Part shown: positions 17,418-25,535 of the stretch, one piece after another | Numbering within the stretch: the first letter of the stretch is position 1 | Layout of the letters: every line of letters starts with the position of its first letter | Assembly (NCBI GenBank): GCA_016464825.1 | Contig: JAEKNQ010000030.1 | Location: forward strand, 1 to 64,000 | Length of the DNA stretch: 64,000 nucleotides | Source of the DNA: Candidatus Dormiibacter inghamiae | GTDB lineage: Bacteria; Chloroflexota; Dormibacteria; Dormibacterales; Dormibacteraceae | Reading direction: 5' to 3' | Notes under the pieces: generated by a model | Database searches by the model: none | What the model was told of the DNA's origin: nothing | The model's input: the letters and a program-made list of their open reading frames with translations, nothing else | Position numbers and translations under genes: made by a program

Positions 17418-18277
17418 CAGGCGCTCAGCGCGACAGCTCTGGGTTTCCTTTCCAGCCAGAAGCCGAGCGTCCGGCCGATTAGCACCAGCGGCGCCCGCTC
17501 CGAGCCGAGAAGAAGTCCTGTCTTCGCCCACATCTCTGCTTCCAGAGCGCATGTGGCCACCACCGAGACCTCGGCCAGATCGCTCTCGGACGGGCGGCCC
17601 GTGCGAGGGTCGATCAGATGATGCTTCGGGCCGCCGGCCGAAGACCAGCTCCTGCGTTGGCTGCTGCTCGTGGCAGCACCCTGGTCGCGCAGCAGCAGGG
17701 TCACGCCCGCCATTCGAACCGGCCAGCCGGCGTCGTCAGGGCCGCCGCCCCGCGCGAACAGGTCGCCGCCCAGATTGACCAGGCAGTTCGGCGCCAGCCA
17801 GCCGGCCAGCTCATCGGCCAACCAACCCTTCGCGATGCCGCCCAGATCGAGGGCGGTGCCAGCTCGAAGCCGAGCCCTACCCGGTCGGACCGAGAGCATG
17901 GCAGGCAGCGGTGGCGGCGGCTCCGGTGGTGGGTGAGCAAGGCCGGCGCCGAGGCGGAGCGGCCTCGTATAGCCGGCAGCCAGCAGCGCCGGCAACACGC
18001 CGGCGTGCACCCAGCCCGCAGTCTCTTCCCAGCTCCGCAGGGCCGCCTGCAGCAGCGCTTCCAGGTCAGTGGAGATGGCGTGCCAACCGCCTGCCGCGGC
18101 ATTGAGCCGGCTGAGCTCGCTCTCGGATTCGAAGCGGGTCAAGCGCCGATGAGCGGTGCTTATGTGGTCGACTGCGACGTCCAGCCGTTCGCCGCTACCT
18201 TCCACCGCCAGCAGGTGGCAGTCCGTGCCCAGGGCCCGGAAGCGCCGCTCGCCAAGGCGTGGTCCCCTAGGAGGCAT
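17417..18277 (-). CDS. apbE: ApbE-like FAD:protein FMN transferase
   Basis: ApbE enzymes attach FMN covalently to threonines in target proteins of extracytoplasmic electron-transfer chains. The 286-residue product has the ApbE hallmarks: FRALGTDCHLLAVEG at the start, RRLTRFESESELSRLN near residue 48, ALDLGGIAKGWLAD near 143-156, NLGGDLFARG and a C-terminal HHLIDPRTGRP with the catalytic/metal site. There is no obvious signal peptide. It overlaps the small anchor gene upstream by 11 bp and the ferric-reductase-like gene by 3 bp. The usual FMN-binding substrate domain is not found nearby. Confidence 0.88.
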   Translation of the reverse strand: MPPRGPRLGERRFRALGTDCHLLAVEGSGERLDVAVDHISTAHRRLTRFESESELSRLNAAAGGWHAISTDLEALLQAALRSWEETAGWVHAGVLPALLAAGYTRPLRLGAGLAHPPPEPPPPLPAMLSVRPGRARLRAGTALDLGGIAKGWLADELAGWLAPNCLVNLGGDLFARGGGPDDAGWPVRMAGVTLLLRDQGAATSSSQRRSWSSAGGPKHHLIDPRTGRPSESDLAEVSVVATCALEAEMWAKTGLLLGSERAPLVLIGRTLGFWLERKPRAVALSA

Positions 18278-18494
18278 AGGTCGAGGTGACCGGCGTCACG
18301 TCGCCGGTCTTCACGCTTGGCGAGAGGTTGAGGCTGCTCTCGGGCTGGCTCGCAGGGGCGCTGGGCCGGTTCACGACAGCGGGATGCAGCGGTGCCGCGG
18401 AGTTCTTTACGTGAGCGTTGACGTAGAGCGCCGCCAGACAGGTGAAACCCACCGTCAGCAGGGTGGTGGCGGCCTTTAGTCGAGCCGGCCGCAT
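18267..18494 (-). CDS. Small membrane-anchored Ser/Pro-rich protein
   Basis: A 75-residue protein with an N-terminal transmembrane or signal-anchor segment (residues 8-26) and then a Pro/Ser/Val-rich linker ending in STYAS. I do not recognise a domain. Its ATG directly follows the DUF1501 stop codon and its end overlaps apbE by 11 bp, so it is tightly embedded in the operon. In related clusters this position often holds an anchored FMN-binding domain protein. What is here resembles only the anchor and linker of such a protein, so it may be a shortened remnant. Confidence 0.6.
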   Translation of the reverse strand: MRPARLKAATTLLTVGFTCLAALYVNAHVKNSAAPLHPAVVNRPSAPASQPESSLNLSPSVKTGDVTPVTSTYAS

Positions 18495-19793
18495 TCAGTA
18501 GGCCAGCGCCGGCTGCTGCAGAGCGCCCAGCCGGTCGAAGCTCTCGCCCAGAATCTCTTTCGGGTCGGCGCCAAGATGCCCAGCCAAGATCTCCTGATAG
18601 ACCGAGCGGAAATCAACCGTGTACTTGAGGTTGTTAGTGGGGTCGAGGTCGGCCAAGCTGGGGGCTGCACCGTAGAGGCCGCCCTTCACAGGACTGCCGA
18701 TCAGGAACACCGGTGACGCGGAGCCGTGATCGGTTCCGCCCGATGCGTTCTCCTTGGGCCGGCGGCCGAACTCCGACCAGGTGGCGATGAGCACTTTGTC
18801 GGCCATGCCGTGGGCGGCCAGGTCCTGGTAGAAGGCTCCGACCGCGCTGTCGACGTACCCCATCAGGTCATCGTGACGCGTCAGCTCGGTGTAGTGGGTG
18901 TCGAAGCCACCCAGCGTGACGTGGAGCAGCCGCACCCCGGTGCCTGTCGTGATGAGCTCGGCCGCCAGCTGCAGCGCTGAGGCGAGCTGGTTCTTCGACG
19001 CATAGACCAGCTGCTCCTGATCGGTGTATGTGGCCTGGGGCTGGTAGTTGGCGGCTGAGGTGCGCAGCGCGTTGACGCTCTCGCCTGCTGTCGCGATGGA
19101 GCTGTCGAAGAGAGCGCCATAGATGCCTGGCGTGCCCTGGTAGAGCGCGCCCACTGCTGCCTCCACCTCGCTGCCGCCAGTGAAGCCGTACTTCTTCTGA
19201 TCGCTGATCACAGTCATGGTGGCCTGCAGATCGCGGAGCGCCCCCGGCGTGTCGGTGGCGCCGCAGGCGCAGCCAGTCAGCGGATGACCTGCGCTGTCGT
19301 AGTGCTGGGCCAACGTCCGGCCCAGCCAGCCGTTGACCTGGCGGAGAGACGGATCGCCTGTCTCCCAAATGCGCGTCGACTCGAAGTGCGAGAAGCTGGG
19401 CTGGGAGTAGCCAACGCCCTGCACCACAGCGAGCTTGCCCTGGTCCCAGAAGCCCTTCAGGTTCTTCAGGTTTTGATTCAGAGCGAACTCGGCGGTGATG
19501 GGCAGAGCGCCCGCCAGCGACATCCCGGCCAGCTTAGGCCGGAGATCGTGAAGCTTGGGATCCGTGAGTGGGATCACTGTGCGGAGGCCGTCGTTGCCGC
19601 CCGCAAGCTGGATCATGACCAGCACGTGGTCGTTCTGGACGCCGTTGGTCTTGGCGGCGTAAACGGCTCGGGCAAAGGCGTCAGGGACTGCCGCGTAGCC
19701 GGCCGCCAGGGCGGCGGCACCGGCGCCGAAGACCAGCCCCGAACGGAGGAAGGAGCGGCGGTCAAGACGGTTGATCCCAATCTCTTCAGTCAT
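18495..19793 (-). CDS. DUF1501 protein, Tat-exported
   Basis: A 432-residue protein with a twin-arginine-type leader (DRRSFLRSGLVFG followed by an Ala-rich hydrophobic stretch). The DUF1501/sulfatase-like fold is supported by LVMIQLAGGNDGLRTVIPL near residue 60, GGFDTHYTELTRHDDLMG near 294 and WSEFGRRPKENASGGTDHG near 340, with conserved acidic and histidine residues. The family is nearly always paired with DUF1800, as here (8 bp from the DUF1800 stop). The biochemical role is unknown; metal-dependent hydrolase activity is inferred from the fold. Confidence 0.88.
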   Translation of the reverse strand: MTEEIGINRLDRRSFLRSGLVFGAGAAALAAGYAAVPDAFARAVYAAKTNGVQNDHVLVMIQLAGGNDGLRTVIPLTDPKLHDLRPKLAGMSLAGALPITAEFALNQNLKNLKGFWDQGKLAVVQGVGYSQPSFSHFESTRIWETGDPSLRQVNGWLGRTLAQHYDSAGHPLTGCACGATDTPGALRDLQATMTVISDQKKYGFTGGSEVEAAVGALYQGTPGIYGALFDSSIATAGESVNALRTSAANYQPQATYTDQEQLVYASKNQLASALQLAAELITTGTGVRLLHVTLGGFDTHYTELTRHDDLMGYVDSAVGAFYQDLAAHGMADKVLIATWSEFGRRPKENASGGTDHGSASPVFLIGSPVKGGLYGAAPSLADLDPTNNLKYTVDFRSVYQEILAGHLGADPKEILGESFDRLGALQQPALAY

Positions 19794-19801
19794 GTCTTCA
19801 C

Positions 19802-21277
19802 CTACTTCAGTTGGAACTCTGGCGAGGCCAGGGCGATGAACCAGCGAGCGTGGTCGTCTGGAGCCTGGTTGAGCAGGCTGGCGGTCTGCTTGCCCAATAC
19901 GGAGTCGAGGTGTCCGAGCGCGGAGCCGGCGGCGGGCAGTTGCCTGGTCAGAGTCAGCGCGGCGGTGGCGAAGTTGACCCGAGCCAGCATCGTGTTTGAA
20001 GAGACCCAGGAGTCGTTGTTGGGCCAGCCGCCCACGTCCGGCGGGTCGAACAGCACCTGTCCCATCAGATGAGAGAAGGCGCCGGCCAGGGTGACCGCCT
20101 GAGGCCCTGTATTGCCAAGCGCCTTGAGCCCCGAAACCATGAACTCGACAGAAGACTTCACCAAGCCTCGATAGTTGGTTGAGGTGAACTCCTGACTAGT
20201 GAAGACCTCTCGGAGCAGCGTCCGCATGTCATAGCCGCTGGAGCGGAACCTATCCGCCAGCCGCTTGACGTAGCCACCGTCGGGCTGAGGGGTGACGAAG
20301 TGGACAGCCACCTTGCGCGAGATGAATACAGCTGTCGCCGGCTGGGCCAGCAGCTGCTTCAGCACAGCATCGGTGTTCCAGGCCTGGGTCTTGCCGAGGA
20401 ACTTGAGTGGGGCGCCCCGATAAGCGCGGTTGGGTGCGAACTGACCTGACGCCTGACGACTCCAAGTGGGATACCGCCGGGTGACGCCATTCTTCTGGTC
20501 CAGCGTTGCCTCGACTGAGCCATCGGGCGTGGGCTCCCGCCAACCGGCCAAGGCCGCGGCAGCCGCCCGCACGTCGTCCTCGCTGTAGTTGCCGACACCC
20601 AGCGTGAACAGCTCCATCAGCTCCCGGGAGTAGTTCTCGTTGGGGTTGGCGCCGGTGCTGGTCGCGAGATCGAGATAGCGCAGCATGGCCGGGTCGGTGG
20701 TGACCTTGGTCAGCATGGAGCCCAGGTCGGTCAGCGCCATGTTCCGCCAGGTCAGGTTCTGCCAGTAGATGAAGGGATCGCGGACGCCGACTTTCCGGTA
20801 GTCGCTGGTGAAGTGGTTGTGCCAGAACAGCGTCATCCGCTCGGCAAACGGCGTTTTGCTCGTGAGCATGTGCTGCAGCCACCAGTTCTGGAGCGCTGCC
20901 GGGCTGACGCCGTAGCCGCCGAGCAGTTCGTAGGGCGGCGGCTGCTGGGGCGGCGTTTCCAGCAGCCGATCGATAGTGCGGCTGTAGCCGTCCGAGCTGG
21001 CCTGTTCCAGCTCGGCGGCAGAGGCGCCGAAAGTGGTGCGGCGGAGGAGATGGTTCACCCGCGCCGTCTCGGAGTTGAGAGGTGATACCCAGTCGAGGCC
21101 GCTGCCGTGGGCGCCGGTCAATGCCTGCTGAACCGCCGGCGCCAGAGCCAGCAGCCGGAGGCCGCCGATCCCCGCCCCGCCGGCCACGGCCGCAGCCAGC
21201 GCTTGTCGCCGCGTGAGGCGGCCACGACGCGGTTGGGCTGGAACCGAGCTGCCTTCCCCGGGCGCTGCAACCGTCAT
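19802..21277 (-). CDS. DUF1800 protein, probably Tat-exported
   Basis: A 491-residue protein with an N-terminal RLTRRQALAAAVAGGAGIGG leader that fits a twin-arginine signal. DUF1800 features are VNHLLRRTTFGASAAELEQA near residue 90, MTLFWHNHFTSD near 146, and ENYSRELMELFTLGVGNYSE near 214. A second block FVTPQPDGGYVKRLADRF lies near 325. It is the first gene of the DUF1501/small anchor/ApbE/ferric-reductase-like run. The promoter presumably lies in the repeat-containing gap to the right. Function is not established. Confidence 0.88.
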   Translation of the reverse strand: MTVAAPGEGSSVPAQPRRGRLTRRQALAAAVAGGAGIGGLRLLALAPAVQQALTGAHGSGLDWVSPLNSETARVNHLLRRTTFGASAAELEQASSDGYSRTIDRLLETPPQQPPPYELLGGYGVSPAALQNWWLQHMLTSKTPFAERMTLFWHNHFTSDYRKVGVRDPFIYWQNLTWRNMALTDLGSMLTKVTTDPAMLRYLDLATSTGANPNENYSRELMELFTLGVGNYSEDDVRAAAAALAGWREPTPDGSVEATLDQKNGVTRRYPTWSRQASGQFAPNRAYRGAPLKFLGKTQAWNTDAVLKQLLAQPATAVFISRKVAVHFVTPQPDGGYVKRLADRFRSSGYDMRTLLREVFTSQEFTSTNYRGLVKSSVEFMVSGLKALGNTGPQAVTLAGAFSHLMGQVLFDPPDVGGWPNNDSWVSSNTMLARVNFATAALTLTRQLPAAGSALGHLDSVLGKQTASLLNQAPDDHARWFIALASPEFQLK

Positions 21278-21830
21278 GTCAGCATTGAACCGCGCGGCGC
21301 TCGCACCGTGGTCACCGCGGTGTCAAGCCTTTGTAATTACGGCCCTTTTGAGAGTGCCAACCTGCCATGTATCCGGACCTTCGAGAGTCAGCAAGCCCGG
21401 TTTCCGGTTAGCGCCGAACCTCAAATCATGTGTCGACTGAACAATGCGCCAGGCTGGAGCGTCCTAGCAGTAGAAAGAAAAACACCCTTCCTCCCATGCC
21501 GGCGGTGGTTCGCGAAAGCGGGCCGCCGCCTTTTCAGGAGAACCCTTCCTCCCAACAGGCGGTGGTTCGCGAAAGCGGGCCGCCGCCTCTCCCCAAGACC
21601 CTTGCTCCCCTACCGGGCGGTGGTTCGCGAAAGCGGGCCGCCGCCTTTTCAGGAGAACCCTCCTCCCAACAGGCGGTGGTTCGCGCAAGCGGGCCACCGT
21701 CTCCTTTTGAGCCCACTGCAGCCCGCTCCGGAGGAGCTTCCAACCAGCTCGCAGTCTCTTATGACTCACGCATAATGCCCGGAGATGCGAGGCAGACGCC
21801 TGTGACGAAGTTGGAGCAGCTAGTCACCAG
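21278..21830. other. Divergent intergenic region
   Basis: A gap of about 550 bp between the divergent DUF1800 and nagA genes. Apart from the four palindromic repeats at 21501-21701, I see no convincing gene. Short reading frames through the repeats on both strands are explained by their GC-rich periodicity. Promoters for both neighbours should be here, but I cannot pick out confident -35/-10 boxes. Confidence 0.6.
21501..21701. repeat. Four tandem-spaced palindromic repeats, about 57-bp period
   Basis: Copies of a 30-bp unit starting GGCGGTGGTTCGCGAAAG and ending GGGCCGCCGCC lie at 21501-21530, 21558-21587, 21616-21645 and 21672-21701. Copies 1-3 are identical; copy 4 differs at a few positions. 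Each can fold through its GGCGGTGG and CCGCCGCC arms and contains the palindrome TTCGCGAA. Spacers after copies 1 and 3 are nearly identical to each other (TTTTCAGGAGAACCC start), while the spacer after copy 2 differs, so the array looks like a duplicated two-unit block. Confidence 0.9.
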
Positions 21831-23015
21831 GTGAGCTCGCTGGTTCTCCACAATGCCCGCCTCGTCACGCCCGCTGGAGTCATCGGTCAGGCCTGGCTGC
21901 GGATCAGCGGCAGTCAGATTGATGCGGTCGAAGCCGGCTCTCGGCCGGTCGCTGACGGTCCCAGCCGTGACCTGGGCGGTGCCTTTCTGGCGCCTGGCTT
22001 CATCGACATGCACGTCCACGGCGGCGGGGGCGCTTCAGTGGTGGAGGGCGAGCCGGAGCAAGTGCGCCGATCTGTTGCCTACCACCGCGCCCACGGCACA
22101 ACTGGCCTTCTGCTGAGCCTCGTCACCGCGCCTCTGGCCCGGATGGAGGCAGCTGTCCGTCGCATCGCGATCCTGGTCGAGCAGAAAGAGCCCGCGGTGC
22201 TGGGCTGCCACCTGGAGGGCCCGTTCCTCAGCCGGCGGCGCTGTGGCGCCCAGGATCCACGATTCATGCTGCCGCCCGATCCAGAAGCCCTGGGCCGGCT
22301 CTTCGAGATGGGCAGGGGCTGCATCCGCATGGTGACGGTGGCGCCGGAAGCGCCGGGGGCACTGGATCTGGTCCGGCGAACCGTGGCGGAGGGTGCGGTG
22401 GCGGCGGTCGGCCACACAGATGCGTCGAGCGATCAGGTGACAGCTGCCATCGAGGCTGGAGCCCGGGTCGGCACCCACCTCTTCAATGGGATGCGTCCCT
22501 TCAGCCATCGGGATCCCGGTCCCGTCGGCGCGCTTCTGAGCGACGAGCGGGTCGTCTGCGAGCTGATCAACGACGGCGTGCATGTCGCTCCGGAGGTGGT
22601 CCAGATCGTCTTCAACGCGGCTCCAGGACGCGTCGCCCTCATCACTGACGCCATCGCGGCGGCCGGTATGCCGGATGGAGACTATGAGCTCGGCTCGCTC
22701 GCGGTGCGGGTCAGTGAAGGGCGTCCCGCACTGAAGGAGGGCGGCTCGCTCGCCGGCAGCACGCTCACCATGGACCGCGCGGTTCGCCGCACGGTCCAAG
22801 ACGCTCGGCAGTCCCTGCCCACCGCGGTCGCGGCCGCGAGCAAGGTGCCGGCCCAGGTGCTGGGCTTGGCGAAGTGGCTGGGCAGCGTTGAGGTGGGCAA
22901 GCAGGCTGACCTGGCGGTGCTGGGGGCGGATCTCGAGCTGCAGGCGGTTGTGGCGCGCGGTGTCTGGCAGGAGGCGGCCGGCCGGGGCCGACCGGCTGAT
23001 TTGCTCGCTGAGTAA
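21831..23015 (+). CDS. nagA: N-acetylglucosamine-6-phosphate deacetylase
   Basis: NagA removes acetate from GlcNAc-6-phosphate, the committing step of amino-sugar recycling. The 394-residue amidohydrolase begins with GTG at 21831. Metal and catalytic motifs are present: FIDMHVHGGGG near residue 60, GCHLEGPFLSRRRCGAQ near 124, VGHTDASSDQ near 193, GTHLFNGMRPF near 214 and the catalytic Asp in ALITDAIAAAGMPDG near 276. No nagB or PTS gene is adjacent. The next gene, a methyltransferase, starts 48 bp later on the same strand. Confidence 0.93.
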   Translation: MSSLVLHNARLVTPAGVIGQAWLRISGSQIDAVEAGSRPVADGPSRDLGGAFLAPGFIDMHVHGGGGASVVEGEPEQVRRSVAYHRAHGTTGLLLSLVTAPLARMEAAVRRIAILVEQKEPAVLGCHLEGPFLSRRRCGAQDPRFMLPPDPEALGRLFEMGRGCIRMVTVAPEAPGALDLVRRTVAEGAVAAVGHTDASSDQVTAAIEAGARVGTHLFNGMRPFSHRDPGPVGALLSDERVVCELINDGVHVAPEVVQIVFNAAPGRVALITDAIAAAGMPDGDYELGSLAVRVSEGRPALKEGGSLAGSTLTMDRAVRRTVQDARQSLPTAVAAASKVPAQVLGLAKWLGSVEVGKQADLAVLGADLELQAVVARGVWQEAAGRGRPADLLAE

Positions 23016-23063
23016 TGAGCCTGCGCTGGAGCTGGGCCGAAGATTCAGCCGGACAGTAGACAA

Positions 23064-23858
23064 ATGCCGGTCGACAACACCATCTACGACCGGCCTGGCG
23101 ACCTGTGGTGGGGCGACGACAGCCCGCTCTCGGCGATCCGCACAGCACTCAATCCCGGCCGGCTGGAGTATGTGGGTCGAGTCTCCGCGTCTCTGGGCAT
23201 CGATCTCAAAGGCAAGACAGTGCTCGACCTAGGGTGTGGCGGCGGCTTGCTGGCAGAGGAGCTCGCGCAGCTCGGTGGCCGCGTGACCGGCGTCGACCCT
23301 GCGGAGGCGTCGCTGGCGGTGGCACGAGATCACGCTGTGAGTGGAGGGTTGGAGATCGAGTATCAGGCGGGCAGCGGAGAGGCACTGCCGCTCCCCGACG
23401 CATCCTTCGACATCGTGTGCTGCTGCGACGTCTTGGAGCACGTGGACGACTTGGAGAAGGTCATCTCAGAGAGCAGCCGTGTCCTCAAGCCAGGCGGCCT
23501 GTACCTCTACGACACGATCAACCGCACTCTTCGGAGCCGGCTGGTCCTGGTCAAGCTTTTGCAGGAGTGGTCGTGGACGAGCTTCATGCCTCCGGATCTC
23601 CATGACTGGCACCAGTTCATCAGGCCCACCGAGCTCGTCAGCAGCCTGGAGCGTCACGGCCTGCGCAGCCTCGGCTACGCCGGCCTCAAACCCGCCGCCG
23701 GGCCGTTGGCACTCCTGCGCTTCCTGCGCCAACAGAAGCGAGGCCGGTTGACAGCGGTGGAGCTCGGCGAGCGCGCAGTCATGAAGCTGAGCCGCGACAC
23801 CTCCATCCTGTACATCGGCCACGCGATCAAGGACGGCGGACTATGCCGCTCGATCTAG
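23064..23858 (+). CDS. UbiG-like class I SAM methyltransferase
   Basis: A 264-residue Rossmann methyltransferase. The start matches UbiG-type proteins (VDNTIYDRPGDLWWGDDSPL). Motif I is VLDLGCGGGLLAEELAQLG near residues 53-71, and the post-motif CCDVLEHVDDL is near 120. UbiG in proteobacteria O-methylates ubiquinone precursors. In organisms of this type, homologues occur without a ubiquinone pathway, so the substrate is open. The 3' end overlaps the convergent peptidase gene by 18 bp. Confidence 0.85.
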   Translation: MPVDNTIYDRPGDLWWGDDSPLSAIRTALNPGRLEYVGRVSASLGIDLKGKTVLDLGCGGGLLAEELAQLGGRVTGVDPAEASLAVARDHAVSGGLEIEYQAGSGEALPLPDASFDIVCCCDVLEHVDDLEKVISESSRVLKPGGLYLYDTINRTLRSRLVLVKLLQEWSWTSFMPPDLHDWHQFIRPTELVSSLERHGLRSLGYAGLKPAAGPLALLRFLRQQKRGRLTAVELGERAVMKLSRDTSILYIGHAIKDGGLCRSI

Positions 23859-24386
23859 CAGCCTGTGAATCCTAGTCAAGGTTACGACGAGGCCCGGCCG
23901 GGGCCAGCGCTGAAGGCCAGGATGGTTGGGATCCAGAACGAGCCACTGGCGCCCCTCCACGGCAATGAGCAGCACGCTGTGGCCGCCAGTCGAGTAAGTC
24001 TGCGGTCGCAGAATGTTCCAGCCCCAAGTGCCATAAAGCCCTGGTTTCTCCTGGCCCCAGGCTAGGTTGGCCACCAGCAGCTCGTCCTTCGCCGGCCGCA
24101 CCGGCAGCCCCGGAAGAGCAGGCCGGGTCCGGGAACGAATCGCAAGGCCTTGCGCTCCCGCCAAGGCCTCGATCCGGCGATCCAGGCGCGCTCTGCGCCG
24201 GGGCAATCCGAAGTAGTCAAGAAGACCAGGAGGGCCGTAGGCATCTCGAGCGCCGAGAGCCAGCGTGACCGCGCCGAGCTCAGGTAGGGATTTCAGCCCC
24301 AGTAAGCCCAGCGCCGCCAAAACCGACGCCGCTGTGCAGGCGCCTCCGCGGTTCGGCACCCAGAAAGATTCCGGATCCTCGAGCAT
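23841..24386 (-). CDS. C39-like papain-fold cysteine peptidase
   Basis: A 181-residue protein with the layout of a C39-like cysteine peptidase: Cys17 in GGACTAASVLAALGLLGL, a central His in STGGHSVLLIAVEG near residue 138, and a following Asp/Asn in WLVLDPNHPG. There is no signal peptide or ABC transporter domain. It lies 7 bp after the sortase stop on the same strand, so the two form a protease/transpeptidase pair. It may process or mature a surface protein; no substrate is visible nearby. Confidence 0.65.
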   Translation of the reverse strand: MLEDPESFWVPNRGGACTAASVLAALGLLGLKSLPELGAVTLALGARDAYGPPGLLDYFGLPRRRARLDRRIEALAGAQGLAIRSRTRPALPGLPVRPAKDELLVANLAWGQEKPGLYGTWGWNILRPQTYSTGGHSVLLIAVEGRQWLVLDPNHPGLQRWPRPGLVVTLTRIHRLLDRAA

Positions 24387-24393
24387 GCCGGCC

Positions 24394-25038
24394 CTAACGC
24401 TGTGGCGCCCCCGTCTGCACAGCGGTGATCGCCAGGCGCTGCTGCGCCAGGCTGCCCGCCCAGAGCGGCCAGCAGGTGGTCAGAGTCGTGCGGTCCGGGC
24501 CCGTCTGCGCCAGCGGTCGGGTGTCGTTGGGCTGCACGATCTGGCGCTCCGTGACTTTGTAGTGGTAGTCCCCCCAGCGCGTCTCCAGGATGACCTCGTC
24601 GCCTGGCTGCAGGTCCCCAAACTTGATCCAGTAAACGTTGTGAGCCGCGACCCCCACGTTCCCGTGCTGCCCCGGCCAGGGGGTGGTCGGATAGTGGCCC
24701 GGGCCGGCCGCCAGCACCTTGAGGCTGACACCCTCAGCTATGGCCGCTCGATAACCGAACTTCGGCACTCGGATGGCAAAGGCGATGCCATCTTGCGCCC
24801 GGGCATTGGCGGGCGGCACCTGCCCGGCTGGGAGAGGCGGCGTGACGCCCGTGTCATGAATCTGGCTCCAGCGGGTGTCGAGCTGTCTCTGTTCGTTGGC
24901 GGCCTGCAGATATTCACCGCCGGCGAGCCCGAGCAGGATCAGCCCCGCCAGCAAGAGCGCCAGGCCCAAGAGCCGGCGCGCTCCCAACCGGCGCTGGCGT
25001 CGGCGCCCCCGCGTGGGAAGGACTGTTGTGCTGTTCAT
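24394..25038 (-). CDS. Sortase (class D/E type transpeptidase)
   Basis: A 214-residue membrane-anchored sortase: Arg-rich cytoplasmic N-terminus, transmembrane segment near residues 24-45, then the sortase barrel. The catalytic triad is visible: His in GVAAHNVYWIKFGDLQPGDE, Cys in TLTTCWPLWAG and Arg in LAQQRLAITAV. Sortases cleave LPxTG-like sorting signals and couple the protein to the cell wall or another protein. No LPxTG protein is found in the window. The downstream C39-like peptidase gene is 7 bp away. Confidence 0.88.
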   Translation of the reverse strand: MNSTTVLPTRGRRRQRRLGARRLLGLALLLAGLILLGLAGGEYLQAANEQRQLDTRWSQIHDTGVTPPLPAGQVPPANARAQDGIAFAIRVPKFGYRAAIAEGVSLKVLAAGPGHYPTTPWPGQHGNVGVAAHNVYWIKFGDLQPGDEVILETRWGDYHYKVTERQIVQPNDTRPLAQTGPDRTTLTTCWPLWAGSLAQQRLAITAVQTGAPQR

Positions 25039-25074
25039 GGGGCCGCGGCGATGGTACAGGCGCCGGTTGGCTGC

Positions 25075-25431
25075 TCAGCCTGTCTTCAGCTGGGAGCGAC
25101 CCGCGTCGGGACTCCCCCGTTGGCCTCTGCGGCTGCCGGCCACCTGCTTGTCGGCTCGGGCCAGGGCGCGGCCGGCAAGGCGCTGGGCGCGGCCGAGCCG
25201 CCGGTCCTGTCGCTTCCCGTGCTCGACTTGGAGCACCTCCTCCAAGCCGCGGCGCAGGTCATCGGCGCTCCTTCGGACTTGAGCCTCGGCCGCCTTGAGC
25301 TGCAGCAGCTCAGCTTCTACTGCAGCCAAGTGCTCGCGTGAGCGCTCCAGCTCAGCCCTGAGCCGCTCCCCCTCCCTGGCGTCGTGGCGGAGGCGGTTGA
25401 GAAGCTGCTTCAGCTCGGCTTCAGATGCCAT
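25075..25431 (-). CDS. Coiled-coil protein of unknown function
   Basis: A 118-residue, highly charged protein. Residues 1-70 form a continuous heptad-type coiled coil rich in Leu, Glu and Arg (ELKQLLNRLRHDAREGERLR and following). The C-terminal 45 residues are basic and probably disordered. No domain is recognised. It is on the same strand as the sortase, 36 bp upstream of it. A ribosome-binding site is not obvious, so the start is tentative. Confidence 0.55.
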   Translation of the reverse strand: MASEAELKQLLNRLRHDAREGERLRAELERSREHLAAVEAELLQLKAAEAQVRRSADDLRRGLEEVLQVEHGKRQDRRLGRAQRLAGRALARADKQVAGSRRGQRGSPDAGRSQLKTG

Positions 25432-25535
25432 GGCCAGAGCTTAGCCAGCAGGAGCTATCAATGGCAACGTCGCAACCCGCAGAGCAACCGATTGCTGCCC
25501 GTCAGCTACCCTCCGCCGCCGAAGGCCCGGTTCCC

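Noticed and set aside
21501-21701. CRISPR array
   Set aside because: The units are regular, but spacers 1 and 3 are almost the same, only four units exist, units carry long GC palindromes and no cas gene is nearby.
21430-21834. Protein with REPPP-type repeats across the 21.5-kb array
   Set aside because: The peptide repeats arise from the palindromic DNA repeats on both strands; there is no ribosome-binding site or conserved flank.
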